The notes beneath the pieces are model-generated. The model did not search any database. It saw nothing but the letters and a program-made list of their open reading frames with translations, and had not been told where the DNA came from. A DNA stretch of 64,000 nucleotides from Armatimonadota bacterium (GTDB taxonomy: Bacteria > Armatimonadota > HRBIN16). A program made the position numbers and the translations under genes. The stretch lies in assembly GCA_026003175.1 (NCBI GenBank), contig BPGT01000001.1, forward strand, positions 968,839-1,032,838, given 5' to 3'. Positions 52,514 to 60,139 of the stretch are shown piece by piece (within the stretch, counting starts at the first letter, position 1; each line of letters opens with the position of its first letter).

Positions 52514-53415
52514 TGGAAGTCTATTTGCAACAGCTAATCAACGGTGTGCAATATGGCAGCATCTACGCGCTGATCGCCGTGGGCTACACAATGGTGTATG
52601 GGGTGCTCCGGCTCATCAACTTTGCTCATGGCGATATATACATGTTAGGAGCATTTGTGGCGTACTATGTGGTAACCGGATTGGCTCTGCATCAGCATCC
52701 CAGCGTTGGCAATTTCTTGTTCGTGTTGATAGTTTCTATGGCAGTATGCGCGCTTGCGGGCGTGTTGATTGAGCGTCTGGCTTATCGCCCTATTCGCAAC
52801 GCCCCACGTTTAACCGCGTTGATTACTGCCATCGGTGTATCGCTTTTGCTGGAAAACGGTGGCATTGTTGTGTTCGGTGCGGACCCAAAGTACATCCCAA
52901 CGGTGTTGCAGAACAGCGTTGCCCCACGCGGGGGACTGTACATTAGCCATGGGCAAGTAATTATGCTGGCAGCCTCCGTGTTGTTTATGCTCATCCTGCG
53001 CTTTATCGTGATGAACACCCGCTTCGGGCGAGCGGTGCGCGCTATCTCTTACGATATCGATGCCGCCAGGCTTATGGGTATCGACGTGGACCGTGCCATT
53101 ACACTCACCTTCGCCTTGGGTTCCGCACTAGCTGGGGCGGCCGGGATGATGGTGGCGACCTTCACCAGCGTCAAAATTACCCCTCTCTTTGGGTTGCTGC
53201 CCGGTGTCAAAGCGTTCGTCGCAGCAGTGCTGGGGGGCATTGGAAACATCCCGGGTGCGGTGCTTGGAGGTATCCTGATGGGGGTGATAGAAGCCTTTGT
53301 CGGAGGCTCGGCACTGACTACCTACCGCGACGCCATCGCCTTCATGATTCTCATCATCGTTCTCCTGCTGCGCCCGGGAGGCATCCTGGGCAAAACGGTT
53401 GTGGAGAAGGTGTAA
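52513..53415 (+). CDS. livH: Liv/HAAT-type ABC permease, LivH-like
   Basis: ATG 52513 overlaps the stop of the binding-protein gene (TGATG), so translation is coupled; the codon at 52510 is not needed. The 300-residue product has about eight helices and the LivH signatures QLINGVQYGSIYALIAVGY, YGVLRLINFAHGDIYMLGAF and VKAFVAAVLGGIGNIPGAVL. It forms the membrane channel with LivM. Confidence 0.95.
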   Translation: MEVYLQQLINGVQYGSIYALIAVGYTMVYGVLRLINFAHGDIYMLGAFVAYYVVTGLALHQHPSVGNFLFVLIVSMAVCALAGVLIERLAYRPIRNAPRLTALITAIGVSLLLENGGIVVFGADPKYIPTVLQNSVAPRGGLYISHGQVIMLAASVLFMLILRFIVMNTRFGRAVRAISYDIDAARLMGIDVDRAITLTFALGSALAGAAGMMVATFTSVKITPLFGLLPGVKAFVAAVLGGIGNIPGAVLGGILMGVIEAFVGGSALTTYRDAIAFMILIIVLLLRPGGILGKTVVEKV

Positions 53416-53419
53416 GCAC

Positions 53420-54469
53420 ATGAGCCGTTGGCAGTTCTGGCTGTGGCGTGTACTGTCGGTGGGCGTCTCGCTAGTAGCGCTGCTCGGCACCAACGCCCTG
53501 GTTGCTTCGCTGCGCTCTGCCGGTTGGCTGGATGAGTACACCTATCGCGTCATGATGCTGTGCGGCATCAATATCCTGCTGGCAGTCAGCCTCAACCTGA
53601 TTAACGGTATTACCGGACAGTTTTCTATCGGACATGCTGGATTTCAGGGGGTAGGAGCGTATACCTCGGCAGCCTTCACCGTTTTTGTGGTATCACCCTG
53701 GATGCGTGAGCGAGGACTATATGGCACCCCGATAGGTGATAGCGCGCTCCTGATAGCGGGCATCATGGCGGGAGCGGTGTCTGCTTCGCTGGCAGGGCTG
53801 TTTGTCGGCATCCCATCCCTGCGACTGCGAGGCGACTATCTGGCTATCGCCACCCTGGGCTTCGGGGAAATTATCCGTGTGACCATTTTGAACGTCGAGC
53901 AGGTCGGCGGCGCCCGAGGGTTCTATGGTATTCCGCTCCTGACCACCTTTTTCTGGTTGTACCTGGCGGTCATCGTGCTGCTGGCTTTGTCGCGCAATTT
54001 GTTGGTTTCAACGCAGGGGCTCGCTTTCCTGGCTGTACGCGATGACGAAATTGCTGCCGAGGCGATAGGAGTCCATAGCACGCGCATCAAGGTCATCGCC
54101 TTTGTCACGGGAGCCTGTTTTGCAGGTATCGCCGGTGCTCTCTACGCCCACTTTGATGGCTATCTCAACCCTGATAACTTTCGTCTAGACCAGTCGATCA
54201 TTATCTTGACGATGGTGGTGCTGGGCGGACAGGGCAGTATTACCGGTTCGGTGCTTTCTTCGGTGTTACTGACCGTCGTGCTGGAGTGGCTACGGTTCTT
54301 GCCGACCATCACGATAGGGGGGCGGGCATTTTCTCCATCCGAATTACGTATGGTCTTCTTCTCGCTGATGCTTATCCTGCTCATGCTATGGCGTCAGACC
54401 GGATTGCTAGGGCGTCGCGAGTTTGGATGGCATGTGGTACGGCAGTACTGGAGGTTACTGAGAACGTAG
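53420..54469 (+). CDS. livM: Liv/HAAT-type ABC permease, LivM-like
   Basis: ATG 53420 follows GAGAAGGTG; an in-frame GTG at 53399 overlaps livH. The 349-residue product has about nine helices and the LivM signatures LAVSLNLINGITGQFSIGHA, GDYLAIATLGFGEIIRV, AVRDDEIAAEAIG and LTMVVLGGQGSITGSVL. It is adjacent to the next gene with no gap. Confidence 0.95.
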   Translation: MSRWQFWLWRVLSVGVSLVALLGTNALVASLRSAGWLDEYTYRVMMLCGINILLAVSLNLINGITGQFSIGHAGFQGVGAYTSAAFTVFVVSPWMRERGLYGTPIGDSALLIAGIMAGAVSASLAGLFVGIPSLRLRGDYLAIATLGFGEIIRVTILNVEQVGGARGFYGIPLLTTFFWLYLAVIVLLALSRNLLVSTQGLAFLAVRDDEIAAEAIGVHSTRIKVIAFVTGACFAGIAGALYAHFDGYLNPDNFRLDQSIIILTMVVLGGQGSITGSVLSSVLLTVVLEWLRFLPTITIGGRAFSPSELRMVFFSLMLILLMLWRQTGLLGRREFGWHVVRQYWRLLRT

Positions 54470-55240
54470 ATGGAGCCTCTGCTCAGCGTACAGGACTGTA
54501 CCATGCGTTTCGGGGGATTGACCGCGGTCAAGGGGTTGAACCTGCAGCTGTTTCCGCAGGAGTTGGTGGGGCTTATCGGTCCGAACGGCGCGGGGAAGAC
54601 CACAGTGTTCAATTTGCTCACAGGTGTCTACCGCCCCGTAGAAGGACACATCATCTTTCAGGGGCGTGATATTACCGGCTGGAAGCCACACGCCATTGCC
54701 AGACTAGGCATCGCACGCACTTTCCAGAATATCCGCTTGTTCGGCTCGATGACGGTGTTACAAAACGTAAAGGTGGGGGCACGTCTACACATGCGCACCG
54801 GCTTGTGGCATGCCACGTGGCGCACCTACTCTATGCTGACGGAGGAGCAGGAAGTAGAAAGGGAAGCCTGGCATTTGTTGCGCGAGATGGGGCTTGATGA
54901 TATGGCACATCACCTGGCTCATAATTTGCCTTACGGTAAACAGAGACGTTTGGAGATCGCCCGTGCGCTGGCAACACATCCACGCCTGCTTTTGCTGGAT
55001 GAGCCTGCGGCAGGCATGAACCCTCAAGAGACCGCCGACTTGATGGAGCTCATCCGCCGCTTGCGCGACGAGTACAATGTTACTATCCTGCTTATTGAAC
55101 ACGACATGAAAGTGGTTATGGGTATCTGCGAGCGGGTTATCGTGCTGGACTACGGCGAGGAGATTGCGCAGGGTACCCCACAGGAAATACGAACCAATCC
55201 GCGTGTTATCGAAGCGTACCTGGGGGAGGCGCCCGTATGA
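54470..55240 (+). CDS. livG: Liv/HAAT-type ABC ATPase, LivG-like
   Basis: The 256-residue product has Walker A GPNGAGKTT, a LivG-type insertion after the Q-loop (GIARTFQNIRLF), a signature-like LPYGKQRRLEIARAL in place of the classical LSGGQ, Walker B LLLLDEPAAGMNP and the H-loop IEHDMKV. The variant signature is usual for LivG. The stop overlaps the livF start as ATGA. Confidence 0.95.
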   Translation: MEPLLSVQDCTMRFGGLTAVKGLNLQLFPQELVGLIGPNGAGKTTVFNLLTGVYRPVEGHIIFQGRDITGWKPHAIARLGIARTFQNIRLFGSMTVLQNVKVGARLHMRTGLWHATWRTYSMLTEEQEVEREAWHLLREMGLDDMAHHLAHNLPYGKQRRLEIARALATHPRLLLLDEPAAGMNPQETADLMELIRRLRDEYNVTILLIEHDMKVVMGICERVIVLDYGEEIAQGTPQEIRTNPRVIEAYLGEAPV

Positions 55241-55959
55241 GTGTGCAGGAAAGAATGCTCGAGATTGAAATGCTCAACGTGCGCTACGGTCCTATTCACG
55301 CACTGCGCGACGTATCCCTGTACGTCGGCAAAGGAGAAATCGTTACCATTGTTGGCGCAAACGGGGCGGGTAAGAGCACCCTGCTGCGCACAATTAGCGG
55401 ACTGGTACGCCCCTGTAGCGGCACAATCGTCTTCGATGGTGAGGATATTACCCGTGAACCTCCGCACGAGATCGTGCGGCGTGGACTGTGTCACGCTCCG
55501 GAAGGGAGGCGCATTTTCGCTAATATGACCGTGCGTGAGAACTTGCTACTGGGTGCCTCTGTGCATAGCAATCCCGACACCTTGATACAGGATTTCGAGC
55601 GTGTATTTGCTATTTTCCCGCGCCTGAAGGAGCGTGAACACCAAATTGCTGGTACCCTGTCAGGCGGAGAGCAGCAGATGCTGGCTATCGGAAGAGCGCT
55701 GATGTCTCGCCCGAAGATGCTGATGCTGGATGAACCCTCCTTAGGATTAGCCCCGAACCTGGTACAGGAGATATTCCGCACGATCGAGGGCATCAACCGC
55801 GAGGGTACTACAGTGTTGCTGGTGGAGCAGAACGCACACATGGCGTTGCACATTGCACATCGGGGCTATGTGCTGGAAACGGGCGAAGTGGTACTGGCGG
55901 ATTACGCGGAGAATCTGCTACGCAACGAGGCCGTACGCAGTGCGTACTTAGGGGAATGA
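55237..55959 (+). CDS. livF: Liv/HAAT-type ABC ATPase, LivF-like
   Basis: The 240-residue product has Walker A GANGAGKST, the signature LSGGEQQMLAIGRALMS, Walker B LMLDEPSLGLAP and the LivF-type end (RGYVLETGEVVLADYAENLL). With LivG it powers the transporter. Both ends overlap neighbours by ATGA. Confidence 0.95.
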   Translation: MSVQERMLEIEMLNVRYGPIHALRDVSLYVGKGEIVTIVGANGAGKSTLLRTISGLVRPCSGTIVFDGEDITREPPHEIVRRGLCHAPEGRRIFANMTVRENLLLGASVHSNPDTLIQDFERVFAIFPRLKEREHQIAGTLSGGEQQMLAIGRALMSRPKMLMLDEPSLGLAPNLVQEIFRTIEGINREGTTVLLVEQNAHMALHIAHRGYVLETGEVVLADYAENLLRNEAVRSAYLGE

Positions 55960-56807
55960 ACCATCCGAGTGTGAGAAATGTCGCTCGAATCGCTATAATA
56001 CTGCTGTTAATTGTCAGTGGAACAAAGGAGTACACTCGCCGTTTGGAACGTTCTGCAGAGCGACAAATCTTGCAGCAGCTGGGCGGGATCGGGCAGGTAC
56101 AGGTGCATATCCAGCCACGTTGGGGCGCGCTGGGCGTGTTGCTAGCAAGGGCAGAAACCATTCGGGTTCATGCCTCCGGCTTCCACACCGCACAGATGCC
56201 TTTTTTCACCGAAGCACCTGTTCGCGCCTGGCAAGGCAAAGCAGACAGAGTGCAGATTGTGCTGGAGGATTTTTATCTGGGAGGGCTGCCCGTACGCCAT
56301 ATGGAAGCAACCATACCCGGCGTCTCTCTGGATTCCAGGGAGGCAGCTCTGCGCCTGCGCATCCGCCTGTTCAGCGCAGGCTGGGGCAACGGGTGGGTGA
56401 CCCTCGACGAAGAAAGCCTGAATGAATTCATAAAACGCCGCCTGCCAGAGGTACGATCTCCGCATGTGCGAGTAACGCCTTCGGAAGTGCGTATCACAGG
56501 GCAGCTGGTGGTGTTGCTCACCCCGTGGCAGTTTGAGGTAACAGGCGGTGTGGGCGTGCGTGAGGGGCGACAGGTGGTGGTGGAGAACGTGCAGGTGCGT
56601 GTGGAGGGAGAGGACCTCCCATCAGCGGTCGTGCAAAAGATAGTTGATACGCTGAATCCGGTGCTGGATGTGCAGCGCGACCTGCGCCTTGGCGGTGCGT
56701 TCGTGGTAGAGCGCGTGGAACAGGGAAACGGTTTTGTGAAACTGATCGGGCGGGCAACGGTGCCGCCTCGGAAACAAGGAGGAGTCAATGGCGACAGAAA
56801 ACAGTGA
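55956..56807 (+). CDS. DUF2993 (LmeA-like) protein
   Basis: The 283-residue product has one N-terminal membrane or signal helix (VARIAIILLLIVSG) and a DUF2993-like tandem beta-helix domain (LERSAERQILQQLGGI, VQIVLEDFYLGGLPVR, VTLDEESLNEFIKRRLPEV, LDVQRDLRLGGAFVVERVE). DUF2993 proteins such as mycobacterial LmeA bind phospholipids in the envelope. Its start overlaps livF by ATGA and its end overlaps gcvT by 20 bp, so it links the transporter and glycine cleavage genes on one transcript. Role here unknown. Confidence 0.78.
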   Translation: MNHPSVRNVARIAIILLLIVSGTKEYTRRLERSAERQILQQLGGIGQVQVHIQPRWGALGVLLARAETIRVHASGFHTAQMPFFTEAPVRAWQGKADRVQIVLEDFYLGGLPVRHMEATIPGVSLDSREAALRLRIRLFSAGWGNGWVTLDEESLNEFIKRRLPEVRSPHVRVTPSEVRITGQLVVLLTPWQFEVTGGVGVREGRQVVVENVQVRVEGEDLPSAVVQKIVDTLNPVLDVQRDLRLGGAFVVERVEQGNGFVKLIGRATVPPRKQGGVNGDRKQ

Positions 56808-57876
56808 ACTTCGACGTACTCCCCTCGCCGATGCACACCCCCGGATGGGGGCGCGTATGGTGGATTTCGCTGGATGGTGGATGCCTGTGCAATACGTCGG
56901 CATCATGCATGAAGCGCGCGCTGTGCGCGAAAACGTGGGCATGTTCGATATCAGCCACATGGGCAGGTTCCATCTACGAGGGGATGAAGCCATCCCTGCG
57001 CTGGAGAAATTGACCACTAACGACATTTCCGCACTGATCGATGGCGCGGCGCAGTATTCGCTGCTCACCAACCCGCAGGGTGGTGTTATCGACGACATCA
57101 TCGTCTACCGCCTGGCTTCCAACCACCTGCTGGTGGTGGTGAACGCCGCCAACGCCGACAAAGACAAGGGTTGGATACAACAGCATTTGCCGCCATCGGT
57201 TTCTCTGCAGGATGCTACCGCACAGACCGCCATGATAGCCGTGCAGGGTCCGAAAGCCATCGGTCTGGTGAGCCATCTCTTCTCGCAAAACCTGGCAGAA
57301 CTGCCTCGCTTCCACGCGACAGCCAGCCAATGGCGCGGATATTCGGTGCTTGTAGCGCGTACCGGCTACACGGGCGAAGACGGCGTGGAAGTGATTATCG
57401 ACGCTTCGGCGGCGGAGTTGCTGTGGAGCATCTTGCATGAGGCAGGAGCAACCCCCTGTGGGTTGGGAGCGCGGGATGTGCTGCGCATCGAAGCGGGATA
57501 CCCCCTGTACGGACACGAGCTGAACGAGCACATCAACCCCATCGAAGCGGGGCTGAGTTGGGTGGTCAGCAAAAGCAAAGAGTTCATCGGCGCGGAGGTT
57601 ATCCGCCGTATCCGCGAGCAGGGCGCGGCACGCAAGCTGGTCGGACTGGAGGTAGAGGGGCGTATGGTGGCGAGGCAGGGTTACCTCGTGCAGGTAAACG
57701 GGCAGACCGTTGGCGAAATAACCAGCGGAACCTTCTCGCCAACACTGGAGAAGAGCATTGCGATGGCTTTCGTGAGCAGTGAACACGCCAGAATGCGCAG
57801 CGAGGTGCAGGTAGACATGCGCGGCAGGCTGGTGTCGGCGCGGATAGTGTCCAGAAGGTTCGTTAGTCACGTATAA
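56788..57876 (+). CDS. gcvT: Glycine cleavage system T protein (aminomethyltransferase)
   Basis: AAGGAGGAGTCA precedes ATG 56788. The 362-residue product has the GcvT signatures: GARMVDFAGWWMPVQYVGI, VGMFDISHMG, YSLLTNPQGGVIDDIIVYRL, ARTGYTGEDGVEV, GLGARDVLRIEAGYPLYG and IGAEVIRRIREQG. It transfers the aminomethyl carbon from the H protein to tetrahydrofolate. It is the first of three gcv genes. Confidence 0.96.
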   Translation: MATENSELRRTPLADAHPRMGARMVDFAGWWMPVQYVGIMHEARAVRENVGMFDISHMGRFHLRGDEAIPALEKLTTNDISALIDGAAQYSLLTNPQGGVIDDIIVYRLASNHLLVVVNAANADKDKGWIQQHLPPSVSLQDATAQTAMIAVQGPKAIGLVSHLFSQNLAELPRFHATASQWRGYSVLVARTGYTGEDGVEVIIDASAAELLWSILHEAGATPCGLGARDVLRIEAGYPLYGHELNEHINPIEAGLSWVVSKSKEFIGAEVIRRIREQGAARKLVGLEVEGRMVARQGYLVQVNGQTVGEITSGTFSPTLEKSIAMAFVSSEHARMRSEVQVDMRGRLVSARIVSRRFVSHV

Positions 57877-57891
57877 AGCGTGGAGGTTAGT

Positions 57892-58284
57892 ATGAACATC
57901 CCGAACGATTTACGATATTCTAAAACCGACGAGTGGGTGCGTGTGGATGGCAACATCGCCACCATCGGCATCACCGATTACGCCCAATCCGAGCTGGGCG
58001 ACATCGTGTACGTGGAACTGCCGGAACCCGGCCGCGTGCTGCAGGCAGATGAAATGTTTGGCACCGTGGAGTCGGTGAAGGCGGTAGCAGACCTGTACGC
58101 GCCGGTAGCGGGTGAGGTGGTGGAGACCAACCCGGCAGTTACCGAGCGTTACGAGCTGTTAAACGAAGACCCTTACGGCGAGGGCTGGCTGATTAAGGTG
58201 CAGATGGCAGACCCATCGGAGGTAGATAAGCTGCTTACCGCCGAGCAGTACGCGGCATACATCGAGGAGCGGCAGAAAGCATGA
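57892..58284 (+). CDS. gcvH: Glycine cleavage system H protein
   Basis: ATG 57892 follows GGAGGTTAGT; an in-frame start at 57880 overlaps that site. The 130-residue product carries the lipoyl-lysine Lys63 in GTVESVKAVADLYAP, with LRYSKTDEWVRVDG at the start and EDPYGEGWLIKV toward the end. It shuttles the aminomethyl group between P, T and L proteins. Its stop overlaps gcvPA by ATGA. Confidence 0.96.
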   Translation: MNIPNDLRYSKTDEWVRVDGNIATIGITDYAQSELGDIVYVELPEPGRVLQADEMFGTVESVKAVADLYAPVAGEVVETNPAVTERYELLNEDPYGEGWLIKVQMADPSEVDKLLTAEQYAAYIEERQKA

Positions 58285-59624
58285 GCTATATCCCACATAC
58301 CGACGCCGACCGCGAGCGGATGCTCCGCACCATCGGCGTGGAAAGTATCGATGACCTGTTTGCGGAGATACCGGAGGAACTGCGCTTCAAGGGACTACTG
58401 AATCTGCCCAGAGGTATGGACGAGATTGCGCTGCGGGCACATATCCAGAAGCTCGCCGCGCAGAACATGGACGCCTCGCGGTGTGTGTGCTTCCTGGGCG
58501 CAGGGATTTACGACCACTTCTCTCCGGCGATTATCGAAGCCATCCTCTCGCGTGGAGAGTTCCTCACCGCCTATACGCCATACCAGCCGGAGGTCAGCCA
58601 GGGCATCCTGCAGGCAATGTTTGAGTACCAGACGATGATATGCCAGCTGACCGGTATGCAGGTGAGCAATGCCTCCATGTATGATGGAGCCACCGCACTG
58701 GCGGAAGCGGCGCTCATGGCATGGCATCACACTGGACGCAGGCGGATCGCGATTTCGCAAAGCGTCCATCCCCATTATCGCCACGTAGTACACACCTACG
58801 CCAGAGCCGCCGACTTGAATGTAGATGAAATCCCCTGTGGTGAGAATGGCATCACCGCACTCGACGCTCCGATAGCCGATGATGTCGCATGCGTGCTATG
58901 GCAGCACCCCAACTTCTTCGGCAACCTGGAGCCGATGGCGGAACTGACTACGCAGGCGCACAAGCACGGTGCACTGGCTATCGTGGCAACTGACCCCATC
59001 GCGCTGGGCATCCTGAAACCACCGGGCGAATATGGTGTGGATGTGGTGGTGGGTGAAGGGCAGCCCTTGGGACTATCAATGGGTTTCGGGGGTCCGTTGC
59101 TGGGGTTTTACGCGTGTAAGGAGGAGTACGTCCGTCGCCTACCCGGACGCATCATCGGTGAGACCGTAGATATAGAGGGACGCAGGGGCTTCGTCATGAC
59201 CCTGCGCACGCGCGAGCAGGATATCCGCCGCGAGCGGGCGACCTCGAACATCTGCACCAATGAAGCGCTGATGGCGCTGGCAGCAGCGGTTTACCTAAGC
59301 GCAATGGGTAAGCAGGGCTTGCGCCAGGTCGCCAATCTGTGTTTGCAAAAGGCGCACTATCTGGCGAAGCGGCTGGCAGAGCTTCCGGGCGTGCAGATGG
59401 TCTATCCGCGAGCGCGCTTCTTCAAAGAGTTCGTGGTCAGTCTGCCGCGCCCGGCAGAGGAGGTGGTGCAGGCGTTGCTGCCTGACTATCTGGCGGGGCT
59501 ACCGTTGAGCCGCTACGAGCAGGGGCGTGAACACCATCTGCTAATAGCGGTGACCGAAAATCGTACCCGCCAGGAGATGGACGACTTTGCGCAGGCGATG
59601 CGCAGGGCTCTTAGCGAAGAGTAA
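58281..59624 (+). CDS. gcvPA: Glycine dehydrogenase (decarboxylating) subunit 1
   Basis: The 447-residue product is the N-terminal half of the two-subunit P protein: YIPHTDADRERMLRTIGV, FLGAGIYDHFSPAIIEAI, YTPYQPEVSQGILQAMFEYQ, MYDGATALAEAA and TREQDIRRERATSNICTNEA. The PLP lysine lies on subunit 2 (gcvPB), which is not downstream: the next gene is a TPR protein after a new promoter. gcvPB and gcvL must be elsewhere in the genome. Confidence 0.96.
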   Translation: MSYIPHTDADRERMLRTIGVESIDDLFAEIPEELRFKGLLNLPRGMDEIALRAHIQKLAAQNMDASRCVCFLGAGIYDHFSPAIIEAILSRGEFLTAYTPYQPEVSQGILQAMFEYQTMICQLTGMQVSNASMYDGATALAEAALMAWHHTGRRRIAISQSVHPHYRHVVHTYARAADLNVDEIPCGENGITALDAPIADDVACVLWQHPNFFGNLEPMAELTTQAHKHGALAIVATDPIALGILKPPGEYGVDVVVGEGQPLGLSMGFGGPLLGFYACKEEYVRRLPGRIIGETVDIEGRRGFVMTLRTREQDIRRERATSNICTNEALMALAAAVYLSAMGKQGLRQVANLCLQKAHYLAKRLAELPGVQMVYPRARFFKEFVVSLPRPAEEVVQALLPDYLAGLPLSRYEQGREHHLLIAVTENRTRQEMDDFAQAMRRALSEE

Positions 59625-59644
59625 TCCACCATGCAAAATGCATC

Positions 59645-59673
59645 TTGCTTTTGTGGTCGAAAACTGCTATACT
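59645..59673 (+). promoter_or_regulatory. Predicted promoter of the TPR-membrane protein operon
   Basis: TTGCTT (59645-59650), 17 bp and TATACT (59668-59673) preceded by TGC (extended -10). It separates the gcv genes from the next operon. Confidence 0.75.
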
Positions 59674-59785
59674 TTGGGTGACGCTATCGCTCGAAGGGTC
59701 GGGTAGCGGGAGAAATGGACTTATTATTTATTATCTCGCCAGGAGCGTGGATGAGGGATATCTGAGACTGGAGGGCTACCGGGCT

Positions 59786-60139
59786 ATGGGGGATGTGCAG
59801 TCCCACATCGAGCGTGGCGTTGCGTATAAAATCAACGGGCAGTACGACGAAGCGCTGGCGGAGTTGCGGCAGGCAGTGCAGCTCGCTCCCAACAACGCAG
59901 AGGCGCACCACCAGCTCGGGCTGGTACTGGGGTTCATTGGAGAGTTCGAACAGTCGTTGGCAGAGCTGGAACGGGCAGTGCAGATAGACGGGCGAAACGT
60001 GGTCATCCGCAACGACCTCGCGCTCACCTACGCGATGCTTGGTATGTACGAGGAAGCTCGCGCGCAGTTCGAGGAGGTGTTGCGTCAGGACCCTACCAAT
60101 GAGGTCGCGCTCAAGCAAATCCAGTTTCTCCAGTTCTAG
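59786..60139 (+). CDS. Small TPR protein
   Basis: ATG 59786 has GGAGGG 10 bp upstream; in-frame starts before it include GTG 59750, which cannot be excluded. The 117-residue product is about three TPR units (YDEALAELRQAVQLAPNNAE, FEQSLAELERAVQIDGRN, YEEARAQFEEVLRQDPTNEV). It is soluble with no signal and likely an adaptor. Its last 41 bp overlap the next gene. Confidence 0.8.
   Translation: MGDVQSHIERGVAYKINGQYDEALAELRQAVQLAPNNAEAHHQLGLVLGFIGEFEQSLAELERAVQIDGRNVVIRNDLALTYAMLGMYEEARAQFEEVLRQDPTNEVALKQIQFLQF

Noticed and set aside
55960-56787. Glycine riboswitch before gcvT
   Set aside because: The bases before gcvT are protein-coding (DUF2993 gene overlapping gcvT by 20 bp), and no riboswitch-like pair of structured aptamers fits before the transporter genes.
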